A DNA stretch of 10,267 nt from Planctomycetaceae bacterium. GTDB lineage: Bacteria > Planctomycetota > Planctomycetia > Planctomycetales > Planctomycetaceae. The position numbers were made by a program, and so were the translations under genes. Under the pieces are notes generated by a model. That model ran no database searches and was not told the DNA's origin. It saw nothing but the letters and a program-made list of their open reading frames with translations. The stretch covers positions 49,484-59,750 of the forward strand of contig DLVV01000425.1 of assembly GCA_003445035.1 (NCBI GenBank), given 5' to 3'. Of this stretch, positions 1-6,800 are shown piece after piece; within the stretch, counting starts at the first letter, position 1; the number at the start of each line of letters is the position of its first letter.

Positions 1-32
1 TACTGCTTGGTCAGTTTCCGAGTGGTGATCAC
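1..32 (-). CDS. ABC transporter ATP-binding protein, N-terminal fragment (runs off left edge)
   Basis: Only the first ten complete codons lie in the window. Reading leftward from a GTG start at 32-30 they give M-I-T-T-R-K-L-T-K-Q, followed by TA, which can only be Tyr or a stop; Tyr fits the family. The pattern 'M-I-x-x-R-x-L-T-K-x-Y' is the usual first beta strand of ABC transporter ATPases, lying ahead of the A-loop aromatic residue. A strong Shine-Dalgarno sequence, AGGAGG on the minus strand (plus 41-46), sits 8 nt before the GTG, which supports this start. The gene begins 46 nt after the stop of the large membrane protein gene on the same strand, so the two are probably co-transcribed. 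If the call is right, the protein would couple ATP hydrolysis to an ABC exporter encoded further left. No Walker motif is visible here, so the call rests on a short N-terminus plus a good ribosome binding site. Confidence 0.6.
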   Translation of the reverse strand, partial: MITTRKLTKQ

Positions 33-40
33 GTCAATCC

Positions 41-46
41 CCTCCT
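41..46 (-). promoter_or_regulatory. Strong ribosome binding site for the partial ABC ATPase gene
   Basis: The minus-strand sequence is AGGAGG, preceded by AAA and followed by an 8-nt spacer to the GTG at 32-30. It is the best Shine-Dalgarno match with a usable start in the window, and it decides the start of the gene cut by the left edge. An alternative ATG at 82-80 overlaps the stop of the upstream gene but reads only 17 codons before TGA. Confidence 0.7.
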
Positions 47-78
47 TTTAGTTCCGTGACACGGCCACAGCTGGAGTG

Positions 79-2889
79 TCATTGCGAGGCCTCCTGGTCG
101 AGATCCAGGAACATCTGTCGCGGTCGCAACTGCCGGCTGTTGACCTTCAACACGACCCGGACATAGGTCACCCGGCGGCTCCCCGTCGCCGAAACCGGCT
201 CCCCGTTGATCACCAACTCGGTCCCCGCCACCGTGCCCTCAGTCGACGCAGCGACCAGGCGTCCCAGCAGAACAGCCCGGTTGAGTGTCAACAGGTTCGA
301 GAGGTCCAGTTCGGCGAGATCCCGGTTCTCCAGGCCGGTGTACCCGGTTCCCCCGGCAGCCTGGTGAAACGTCAGAATTTCGATCCAGTCGGCCGGATTG
401 CGACTCCGAGGATCATACCGTCCCGGCACCGACAACACGTCAGAGCCAAAGCCATGCTTGCGGACGACTTTTCGGGTCGTCGTACGATTCAGATACCCCT
501 TCAACGACTCGATGCGGATTCCCGATGTCCCCAGTCGCATCGATGTCCCCGTCTTCCATGATCTTCTCTTGCCGCCGACCGACCTCGCCAGGAAGACACG
601 ATTACCGTGGGCGATCAACCAGTCGTCCAGCGTGCCGGGCAGTCCGTGGCGGAGTTCTCCGGAAAGCTGGCCCACGCCGGTGCTCTCAAGACTTCCCGTC
701 ACCGGCGACTCGATCCGTGTCCGCCAGGACGCTGACATCGTGCGTGTCGACCACACCGCCACCGGCAGGTCGTCGATCATCGATTCGGACACACCCGTCG
801 CCACACGGTAATCCGGTTCGGCCAATGCCCGGCGACCGTCCCGGTGCATCCCTCCGAATGATTCCTCAGGCACCCCGCTCCACACCACCTCGCGGTCCTC
901 TCCACCGGGCCCCGCGGGTGCCGGATCATCCGACCAGTCGGCCGACTGGGCTTCGACCCGAAACCTCCGACTGTCCGCCGAATAGATGGTGGCCCAGGTG
1001 CGTCCGCCGATTCGTCCGGTCACCGTGTCGACGTCGACGATGTCGAGTTGATTGACGAGAACATCTCGACCATTGGCAGCGTCACCGACCCAGACGGCCA
1101 TTAGGGTCATGACCAAGATCATCAGCGGCAGAGTCACCCAGGTCGCTCGCGGCCGTTTCAACACGTGACGAACGAACAGAAAATCCACCGGGCCGACCAG
1201 CAACAGAACCGCGATCACCAGCACCAGCACCTGCCAGATCTCCAGGCGGCTCACCTGTTCGAACTCGTCCTGCACGCCGTGCAACTGGGTCTTCAGGTCC
1301 GAGATGCCCGAATGGGACAGAGCTCCTCCTCGGCGAGTGCGTGACGAGCCGGCCCCGTCACCACCAATCACCGAATCGGCCGGTTCGGCCCCCTCGACAA
1401 GTCGCTCGATCAGGCGTGGCAACGCCGACCAGCGAACCAGAGGATCGCGATCGATATCGACGGACAGCATCGTGACTCGGCCAAAGCCGTAAGCGGACAC
1501 TCCCACCAGCGGCCCGGTTAGTGACGGGACCGACGTGCGACCATCAGACAATTCGAGCACCGTGCCGCGCACTCGTCCCTGAAACGGGATCCGCTGGCTG
1601 CCCACCGCCAGCGGCTCCAGGCCTCTCAGATCACTGTCGCTCATTTGTCGATCGGCGGCCGCTCGAACCGGAACCCATTCCGCCATTGGGCTCTTCAGCC
1701 AGCTGGCCCGTTGCGCCCCCACCGAGATCACCAGGTGGCCTCCGGAGGCCACCCAGTCGGACATCACCTGGCTGTCGGCTTCTGTGATCTCATAACGGTC
1801 GCCCGCAGCGATCACGATCGCGTCAACCGCATCAAGATCGTGAATCCGATGCAACCGCTGTGCGGTCCCCGACAACGGAATTGCCCGTCGGGCCTCCTGG
1901 ACCGGCTGATCCGCGTTCCGTTCGCGGCCGGTGATGTCCATCCCCGCCGCTCCACCCCACGCCAACCACAACGACTCCGACTGGCTCAACACCACCGGCC
2001 GCCCCTCGAAGGCGATCTCAATCCGCTCGTCGGCCACCCCCGCCGCTACGGATTTCGAATCCGCCGGTACGAACCGACCCGAGAGTGCCCAGCCGGTGGC
2101 CAGGCCGTGAAAAGCCACGGGCTGCTTCAGCCGCTCGGTCACCTCGTATTCCACCACCACTGGCGACGTGGCCCCGGCGTCGGTCGGCCGACACGGGTCG
2201 ACCAGCCGCCCACTCTCCCCGGCCGAGGCCCTCATTGCCCCGGCCGGCAACTCACCGGAAATCACCACGCCGTGAGCGGCCTGAGGATCACTGTTGACGA
2301 AAACGACTTTCTGACCCGGCCGCACCGGTATGTCGATTCGATCGACCCCACGAGACACCTCGGTTCCACCGATTCGCATTCGCCAACTGAACGGCCGTTC
2401 CGGAAGTGTGTGCATCGACACGGGCCAGTGATCCACCCGAACCCCCTTGACCTGGATCGACACCCCGAGATCCCCACCCAACCGTCCCGGCTGAAACCAT
2501 CCGAACAGTTGACGGAGTTCTCCGGCCGGCACATCAACCGGGGGTGCCACGAAGGCCGCGGTCCGTTCGGCCGGATCCGCCGTCGCCAGTACCAGCCGGA
2601 CCGGATTCCCGGTCTTGCCACCCGAGACAACCACGCGAACCGGTGCCCACTTGCCAACCTTGATCCACCCGCCAAGTCCCACCGCAACGGAGCGAATCAC
2701 AGGCTGGTCGGCCGAGATCTCCTGGCCAACCGCCACACCTCCACCCGTGGCCAGCCAAGCCACCAGCAGCACCCCCACCGGGATAGCCTGCCAGTCCAGC
2801 CGGCTCCAACGACGGGGCTGAGGATTCACGTGGGCTCTCGGTCGGATCGGGGATTCGAACACGAAAAATGGGGGGGCAAATGTGATCAT
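79..2889 (-). CDS. Large exported/membrane protein of unknown function, upstream of ABC ATPase gene
   Basis: I do not recognise a named family. From the ATG at 2889 the product is 936 aa. A basic stretch (PRRWSR) precedes a hydrophobic segment at about residues 35-56 that ends near GQE, a signal peptide or anchor. About 490 mostly beta-rich residues follow, with a segment near 350-395 (D-A-I-V-I-A-A-G, then G-G-H-L-V-I-S-V-G) resembling the class I glutamine amidotransferase-like fold seen in envelope proteins. Two transmembrane helices at about 549-573 and 584-604 precede a 330-residue C-terminal domain. The start is uncertain: the frame is open to a TTG at 2955, and a GTG at 2829 gives a more ordinary signal peptide. 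The gene is followed closely by the probable ABC ATPase gene, so a role as an accessory subunit of that transporter is plausible but inferred. That the reading frame is coding is well supported; its function is unknown. Confidence 0.85.
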   Translation of the reverse strand: MITFAPPFFVFESPIRPRAHVNPQPRRWSRLDWQAIPVGVLLVAWLATGGGVAVGQEISADQPVIRSVAVGLGGWIKVGKWAPVRVVVSGGKTGNPVRLVLATADPAERTAAFVAPPVDVPAGELRQLFGWFQPGRLGGDLGVSIQVKGVRVDHWPVSMHTLPERPFSWRMRIGGTEVSRGVDRIDIPVRPGQKVVFVNSDPQAAHGVVISGELPAGAMRASAGESGRLVDPCRPTDAGATSPVVVEYEVTERLKQPVAFHGLATGWALSGRFVPADSKSVAAGVADERIEIAFEGRPVVLSQSESLWLAWGGAAGMDITGRERNADQPVQEARRAIPLSGTAQRLHRIHDLDAVDAIVIAAGDRYEITEADSQVMSDWVASGGHLVISVGAQRASWLKSPMAEWVPVRAAADRQMSDSDLRGLEPLAVGSQRIPFQGRVRGTVLELSDGRTSVPSLTGPLVGVSAYGFGRVTMLSVDIDRDPLVRWSALPRLIERLVEGAEPADSVIGGDGAGSSRTRRGGALSHSGISDLKTQLHGVQDEFEQVSRLEIWQVLVLVIAVLLLVGPVDFLFVRHVLKRPRATWVTLPLMILVMTLMAVWVGDAANGRDVLVNQLDIVDVDTVTGRIGGRTWATIYSADSRRFRVEAQSADWSDDPAPAGPGGEDREVVWSGVPEESFGGMHRDGRRALAEPDYRVATGVSESMIDDLPVAVWSTRTMSASWRTRIESPVTGSLESTGVGQLSGELRHGLPGTLDDWLIAHGNRVFLARSVGGKRRSWKTGTSMRLGTSGIRIESLKGYLNRTTTRKVVRKHGFGSDVLSVPGRYDPRSRNPADWIEILTFHQAAGGTGYTGLENRDLAELDLSNLLTLNRAVLLGRLVAASTEGTVAGTELVINGEPVSATGSRRVTYVRVVLKVNSRQLRPRQMFLDLDQEASQ

Positions 2890-2932
2890 AGGCGATCCGT
2901 CGACAGGCCGGAAACCCTCGACGATCGCTTTT

Positions 2933-2938
2933 CCTCCT
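2933..2938 (-). promoter_or_regulatory. Shine-Dalgarno-like AGGAGG inside the open 5' extension of the membrane protein gene
   Basis: The minus strand reads AGGAGG here, but no ATG, GTG or TTG lies at normal spacing after it. Seven nucleotides downstream is an in-frame ATC (2925-2923). The nearest in-frame ATG is at 2889, 43 nt away. The site is either a chance Gly-Gly codon pair within a longer protein that starts at the TTG at 2955, or the true ribosome binding site of a rare ATC start. Confidence 0.35.
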
Positions 2939-2955
2939 GCCTTGACGATGGCCAA

Positions 2956-3023
2956 CCTTACCGTTTACCCCATACTTCACGGGTCCCGACAATCCTGGTT
3001 GCCCTCCCCCCCAGGTTCTTCAC
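2956..3023. other. Divergent intergenic region between membrane protein and PGK-like genes
   Basis: This 68-bp stretch should hold promoters for both directions if the minus-strand gene starts at or below 2955. On the plus strand CATACT (2971-2976) and TTTACC (2964-2969) are poor -10 candidates. TTGACG at 2942-2947 is a good -35 but lies 16 nt from TTTACC and 23 nt from CATACT. A run of seven C lies at about 3006-3012. I see no convincing promoter pair. Confidence 0.4.
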
Positions 3024-4439
3024 ATGACTATCTCAATTGACGAAACGATCCGCTGGTGCTCCGCTCTGGTCGGATCCTCCGACGATATTCCCCCGCTGGA
3101 AACCTGTCTCGAAGCCATTCCCTCGCTCGACTCGCTGAGCGACGTTCCGGCCGGATCCCGTGTGCTCGTCCGGGGCGACACGGATGTCGTTGTTGGAAGC
3201 GACGGAACGATTGACAACGACGTTCGCCTCCAATCGCTTGTTGAAACGCTCAGCTACGGCAGCCAGCGGGGATGGGTGCAACTGGTCTATGGACACCGGG
3301 GCCGTGATCCCGAGCTGTCCCTGGAGCCGGTCGCCCGTCACCTCGAAACACTTCTGCCCCGGGAAGCCCGCGGGGAGCAACCCGTCGCATTCGTGGGTGA
3401 TTGGCTTGATGACGACACCGGCGGTGTGCTCACATCAGCTGCCGATCACGTGGCCAACCTGCCCGATGGCTCAATCGCCGTGCTCGAAAACACCCGGCGC
3501 TACACACTCGAACAGGCCCTGTGGGAGGCCGGCGATGACACGCTGGCGGACATCGCTCCGAGACTGGCCAACTACGTCAACACGGTCACCGAGAAACTGG
3601 GTCGGGTGCATGTCAACGAGGGCTTTGCCGCCTCGAACCGGGATCTCTCGAGCACGCTCGTCCCACTGGGCTGCGACCACGTCGCGCTGGGGCACTACGT
3701 CGACACCGAACTCACCCGACACGTCACCCGTACCCGACAGGCCGACCTGGTCGTCTTCAGCGGCATCAAGATCAACAAGCTGGACGATCTCGAACAGATT
3801 CTCGCCCGGGGCACCGTCCGGATGGTGATCGCCGCCGGCGGACTGGCACTGGCCCTGAAAGTGGCGGCGGCTCGGCAGTCCGGAAACGAATTCGGACTCG
3901 GACTCGCCGGCGATCCAACACACTCGAAAATCCATATTCCCCCGGAACGGATCAAGCAGGCCGAACGGATGTACCGCAGGGGACTCGAAGCCGGAATCGA
4001 ATTTGTACTGCCGGTCGATTTCGTTCTCGGAGACGGTTCGGCCAGCCCGACGATCCCCGATGGAGAGGCTCAATTTGACGTCGGCCCGGCAACCCGAGTC
4101 GAACAGGCCGACGCCGTCGGCCGATTTCTGGACTTCCATCGTCGGCAGGTCGAATCCGGAGGACGACCCGCAATCGCCTTCCACAACGGCGTGTTCGGAC
4201 TGTTCGAAGAGGAGGCTTTCGAGACGGGAACTCGTGAGTTCATCGGACAACTCAAACGCATGACCGAATCGGGAATCGAGGTCTACGTGGGTGGCGGCGA
4301 GGGGGGGACCGCACTGGCCCGTTACGGACAACCCGACTGGGTGACCCATTGCTTCACCGCCGGAGGCACAATCCTCAAGGCGCTCGGCAACGAACCGATC
4401 CCCTATATCAACGCGCTGTACCGGAAAGTCACCGGATAG
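3024..4439 (+). CDS. pgk: Divergent phosphoglycerate kinase family protein
   Basis: Phosphoglycerate kinase interconverts 1,3-bisphosphoglycerate plus ADP with 3-phosphoglycerate plus ATP in the cytosol. At 471 aa this copy exceeds the usual 390-420, with about 30 extra N-terminal residues. Family landmarks appear in order: LVRGDTD (48-54, usual LVRVDFN), DVRL with R68, GHRGRD (90-95, usual SHLGRP), LENTR (154-158, usual LENLR), VNEGFAASNR (197-206, usual VNDAFGTAHR), SGIK (246-249), LPVD (329-332), FHNGVFGLFE (386-395, usual WNGPMGVFE) and GGGEGG (423-428, usual GGGDS). The substrate-binding arginines of the N-domain and the nucleotide-side Lys and Glu are kept. The Asn of DFN, the Asp of GGGD and the Trp/Pro of WNGP are replaced. 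It stands alone between a divergent and a convergent gene. Membership of the family is clear. Catalytic competence, and whether it is the organism's only PGK, are not. The ribosome binding site is weak (AGG at 3013-3015). Confidence 0.85.
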   Translation: MTISIDETIRWCSALVGSSDDIPPLETCLEAIPSLDSLSDVPAGSRVLVRGDTDVVVGSDGTIDNDVRLQSLVETLSYGSQRGWVQLVYGHRGRDPELSLEPVARHLETLLPREARGEQPVAFVGDWLDDDTGGVLTSAADHVANLPDGSIAVLENTRRYTLEQALWEAGDDTLADIAPRLANYVNTVTEKLGRVHVNEGFAASNRDLSSTLVPLGCDHVALGHYVDTELTRHVTRTRQADLVVFSGIKINKLDDLEQILARGTVRMVIAAGGLALALKVAAARQSGNEFGLGLAGDPTHSKIHIPPERIKQAERMYRRGLEAGIEFVLPVDFVLGDGSASPTIPDGEAQFDVGPATRVEQADAVGRFLDFHRRQVESGGRPAIAFHNGVFGLFEEEAFETGTREFIGQLKRMTESGIEVYVGGGEGGTALARYGQPDWVTHCFTAGGTILKALGNEPIPYINALYRKVTG

Positions 4440-4461
4440 GCGACTCCGGGGAGGAACGCGT

Positions 4462-4477
4462 CGGCCCGATTGGACCG
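4462..4477 (-). terminator. Possible terminator hairpin after the uracil-DNA glycosylase gene
   Basis: On the minus strand the stem CGGTCC / GGGCCG with loop AATC forms six pairs, one of them a G-U wobble. It begins one base after the TGA of the glycosylase gene. On the plus strand the same position is a C-A mismatch, so the hairpin suits minus-strand RNA better. No clean T-tract follows, so it may only mark the 3' end or act with Rho. Confidence 0.3.
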
Positions 4478-4478
4478 C

Positions 4479-5204
4479 TCACTGGTTCCCGGTCAGCGTC
4501 ACTCCCATGTCGGCGAACAACATCTGCATGTCCTCCCAGACATCCTTCTTCGCCGAAGGATTTCTCAACAGGTAGGACGGGTGATAGGTGCACAACACCT
4601 TCGCCGCACCGTACTCAAAGAACTTCCGTCTCAACCGGCCGATCGTTTCGGTCGAGTCCAACAGGTTCTTTGCCGCCACCGAGCCCCAGCAGACAATGTA
4701 CTCAGGCGCGACCGCAGTGATCTGGGCATCCAGGAACTCGCGACAGTTCCCCGCTTCCTCCGGCGACGGGTTGCGGTTCCCCGGCGGTCGGCACTTGAGG
4801 ATATTGCAGATATAGATCTGTTCACGTTGCAGTCCACAAGCGGTGATGATCTTGTCGAGCAGTTTGCCCGCGCGGCCGACGAACGGTTCACCCAGACGAT
4901 CTTCGTCCGCTCCGGGTGCCTCGCCGACGAACAGGATCTTCGCATCGGGATCACCGACACCAAAGACCGTCTGGGTCCTCGTTTCCGCCAATTCCTGACA
5001 ACGCTGGCAAGCGGCAACCGACCGCGCCATCTCCTCCAGGCCACCCGCCCCACCTGGGGGATCATCGCCTCCGGCAATCGGCATCTCACTGTCTTTCGGT
5101 TGGAGAACCACGGATTCGACCGGCCGAGCCAGGTGAGTGACCCCGGACCGCTCGAGACTTTCCAGCAATTGACGACCGGCGCGGGCCGATGGTGAGTCGA
5201 TCAT
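4479..5204 (-). CDS. Family 4 uracil-DNA glycosylase (4Fe-4S)
   Basis: This enzyme removes uracil from DNA, opening base excision repair in the cytoplasm. From the ATG at 5204 it is 241 aa. The signature GEAPGADED (94-102) continues into [13 protein letters not shown] (105-117), the family 4 motif 1 and its extension. The second active-site motif is HPSYLLR (208-214). Four cysteines fit the known 4Fe-4S ligand pattern: C66 and C69 (CxxC), C138 in [10 protein letters not shown], and C154; the 16-residue gap between the last two matches the Thermus family 4 enzyme. The first 60 residues are Gly/Pro-rich and unlike the conserved core. The frame is open to an ATG at 5243, but the ATG at 5204 overlaps the upstream TGA as ATGA and has AGGGA five bases before it, so I prefer it. 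Translation is probably coupled to the HEAT-repeat gene. Confidence 0.93.
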   Translation of the reverse strand: MIDSPSARAGRQLLESLERSGVTHLARPVESVVLQPKDSEMPIAGGDDPPGGAGGLEEMARSVAACQRCQELAETRTQTVFGVGDPDAKILFVGEAPGADEDRLGEPFVGRAGKLLDKIITACGLQREQIYICNILKCRPPGNRNPSPEEAGNCREFLDAQITAVAPEYIVCWGSVAAKNLLDSTETIGRLRRKFFEYGAAKVLCTYHPSYLLRNPSAKKDVWEDMQMLFADMGVTLTGNQ

Positions 5205-6493
5205 TTTGATCCCTGCTGGAAAGCCAGCCACCAGAGTTGCCACGCCCGACGGTTGTAACCGGGCCCGTCGTGTTCGGTCAGTTTCTTCAGTGCCGCCAAC
5301 ACCTCGGGATTCTCACGATCGACGACCACCGAGATCACCTGGGTTTCCCTTTCGGAAAACTGGGGTGGCAGGATCACGACGCCGAACGGAAAACGCCCCG
5401 CCTGCATACCGCTGATCACCTCCGGTGGCACACCAAAGCCCTGGGCCACCGCCGGGTGCACCGGTGTGCCGTCCCGGGCAACCGCGAAACTGGGATGCCG
5501 ACTGCCCGGTACCCGGACCCGATAAACGTGGCGGGTCACCAGTGCCACGATCAGGTGTGGCACCGCCGCCAGGTCGCCACACTGGCCCAGCAGGACCGCG
5601 GCTCGACGAACAACCTCATTGGACCCATCACCCAGGGCGGCAATCGCAAACGGAACAGCCGCACCCAACCGATTCGAGCCAATCGCATTCCTCGCCTGCC
5701 CACGGACCGCGTAGCTGGCATCTCGCAACACCAGTCCCACCAATGGCCCAACCGGCGCCGGACCGGGAATGCCACCCAGCACCCGAGCCAGAAGTCCGCG
5801 GGTCGTCGGCACATCGTCGCGGCCGAGGATCCTCACCAGAGGCACCACAGCAGCCGGGTCCGAAATCCCCAGCAGTTCGTCTCGCCCTCTCGCCTGCTGG
5901 ACCGGGTCCCTGGTCTTCATCCACCTGTGCCAGATTCGAATCTGCGAAAACCACTTGCGGTAGGCCGCGGCTCCGATCGTGTTCACCTGGAGGTCATCAC
6001 GTTGCTGAGGCGTCATGTAACGGCCGCGAAAACGGACCAGGCCCCGCGACTCCATGAACTCCTCCCGGGTCATCCACTTCCCGTCTCGCAGGGTGTGCCT
6101 CAGCCCGTAGTGAGCCTGCTTGTGTCCGGGATCCAGTGAAACAACCCGCTCCAAATGCTCCCGCCGCTGGCCAGGCAATCGCTGCTTGCGACACCACTCA
6201 GCCAATTCCCAGTGACCCTCCGCCGTGTCCGACTCGGACGCCACCCGCTCAGCACGCATTTCATACTGCTCGACCTTCAACGGCCGTCGAGCTACCAACC
6301 TCACTCGTTCGCCCGACACCTCGACTCGACTCCCGGCCAACGTCCTCATCACGATCGTCTCGCCCGGTGTCCGGGTCACCGCCCCCAGCAGTTCTCCTCG
6401 CAACTCACCACCGTTTTCCAGCCGGATCACGTCAGCCGAAAGTCCGTTCGCCAGGGACGACAGGATCCAGGCAACGGCGGTGACTCTCCACAT
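5201..6493 (-). CDS. Exported HEAT-repeat protein of planctomycete type
   Basis: The function is unknown; HEAT repeats usually mediate protein-protein contacts. The chosen ATG (6493) gives 430 aa beginning with a good signal peptide (residues 1-19, ending GLSA before Asp20) and has GAGGGGG just upstream. The open frame extends 64 codons further, but that stretch is Arg/Asp-rich and looks like non-coding read-through. After the signal comes a small beta-rich region (20-75), then a TPR-like helical part (about 90-130: [28 protein letters not shown]) and a W-M-T-R-E-E-F motif near 140-146. HEAT-like helical pairs span about 210-320 ([40 protein letters not shown]). The C-terminus is Trp-rich (R-A-W-Q-L-W-W). 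The product is probably periplasmic or envelope-associated. Its stop overlaps the glycosylase start, so one transcript carries both, though the two proteins should end up in different compartments. Confidence 0.88.
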   Translation of the reverse strand: MWRVTAVAWILSSLANGLSADVIRLENGGELRGELLGAVTRTPGETIVMRTLAGSRVEVSGERVRLVARRPLKVEQYEMRAERVASESDTAEGHWELAEWCRKQRLPGQRREHLERVVSLDPGHKQAHYGLRHTLRDGKWMTREEFMESRGLVRFRGRYMTPQQRDDLQVNTIGAAAYRKWFSQIRIWHRWMKTRDPVQQARGRDELLGISDPAAVVPLVRILGRDDVPTTRGLLARVLGGIPGPAPVGPLVGLVLRDASYAVRGQARNAIGSNRLGAAVPFAIAALGDGSNEVVRRAAVLLGQCGDLAAVPHLIVALVTRHVYRVRVPGSRHPSFAVARDGTPVHPAVAQGFGVPPEVISGMQAGRFPFGVVILPPQFSERETQVISVVVDRENPEVLAALKKLTEHDGPGYNRRAWQLWWLAFQQGSK

Positions 6494-6527
6494 CGCCCCC
6501 CTCACAATCGATCTGTCTGGACCACCT

Positions 6528-6582
6528 GTCACGACCCGTCCCCTCGCCCACCCACTTCGACCGCACGACCGACTGTCGTGAC
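6528..6582 (-). repeat. Inverted repeat in the likely 5' leader of the HEAT-repeat gene
   Basis: GTCACGAC (6528-6535) and GTCGTGAC (6575-6582) are perfect 8-base complements, 39 bases apart. The right arm can instead pair with CACGAC at 6564-6569, giving a compact 6-bp stem with a 5-base loop. The two alternatives are mutually exclusive. Whether either is used is unknown. Confidence 0.35.
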
Positions 6583-6601
6583 GGCCGGGGCAGTCGGCGG
6601 A

Positions 6602-6631
6602 ATTGTACCGGTCGAACCACCGCGAATCCAA
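6602..6631 (-). promoter_or_regulatory. Candidate sigma-70-type promoter for the HEAT/glycosylase unit
   Basis: The minus strand reads TTGGAT (6631-6626), an 18-base spacer, then TACAAT (6607-6602). The -10 matches consensus at five of six positions, the -35 at three. Transcription would start near 6595, leaving a leader of about 100 nt that includes the inverted repeat at 6528-6582. Confidence 0.35.
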
Positions 6632-6800
6632 CAATTCCCGGTCTCGCTCACCGTCGTTCCGCTTCGACTCTCGGCCACGTTTCACTCCGGTCGACTGAAG
6701 AGAGGATAGGCGGTGGCAGCCTCTGGCTCACCCACGCCTCACCGGGGTACACTTCAGACCGGCCCCGCAACACACCGCATCCTTCGACGATCGACCCACC

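Larger units (their letters stand above)
6494..6800. other. Divergent intergenic region (307 bp) between HEAT-repeat and beta-propeller genes
   Basis: No credible gene lies here; short frames on both strands lack start signals. It holds a minus-strand promoter candidate (6602-6631) and an inverted repeat in the presumed leader of the HEAT gene. The plus-strand side has only a weak -10-like TACACT (6748-6753) with no matching -35. CACGACC occurs twice directly (6530, 6564), and its complement GTCGTG occurs once (6575), which could be an operator arrangement. Confidence 0.5.

Noticed and set aside
79..82. ATG at 82-80 overlapping the stop of the membrane protein gene (ATGA) as start of the next gene
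   Set aside because: It reaches a TGA after 17 codons; the GTG at 32-30 with AGGAGG is the better start.
1645..3027. Long plus-strand open frame of 460 codons opposite the large membrane protein gene
   Set aside because: It is rich in Arg, Pro and His with no domain logic, the usual look of an antisense shadow in high-GC DNA. The minus-strand frame has signal, membrane and beta-rich segments.
3471..4349. Minus-strand open frame of 292 codons inside the PGK-like gene
   Set aside because: Antisense to clearly recognisable PGK motifs and without recognisable domains.
4470..5195. Plus-strand open frame of 241 codons over the uracil-DNA glycosylase gene
   Set aside because: The minus strand carries all family 4 motifs and the Fe-S cysteines; the plus frame is a shadow.
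5205..5243. 13-residue N-terminal extension of the glycosylase from ATG 5243
   Set aside because: The downstream ATG at 5204 has AGGGA at good spacing and the typical ATGA overlap with the preceding gene.
6494..6685. 64-codon N-terminal extension of the HEAT-repeat protein
   Set aside because: Arg/Asp-rich text without protein character. The ATG at 6493 has a good ribosome binding site and starts a proper signal peptide, and the extension overlaps the best promoter candidate.
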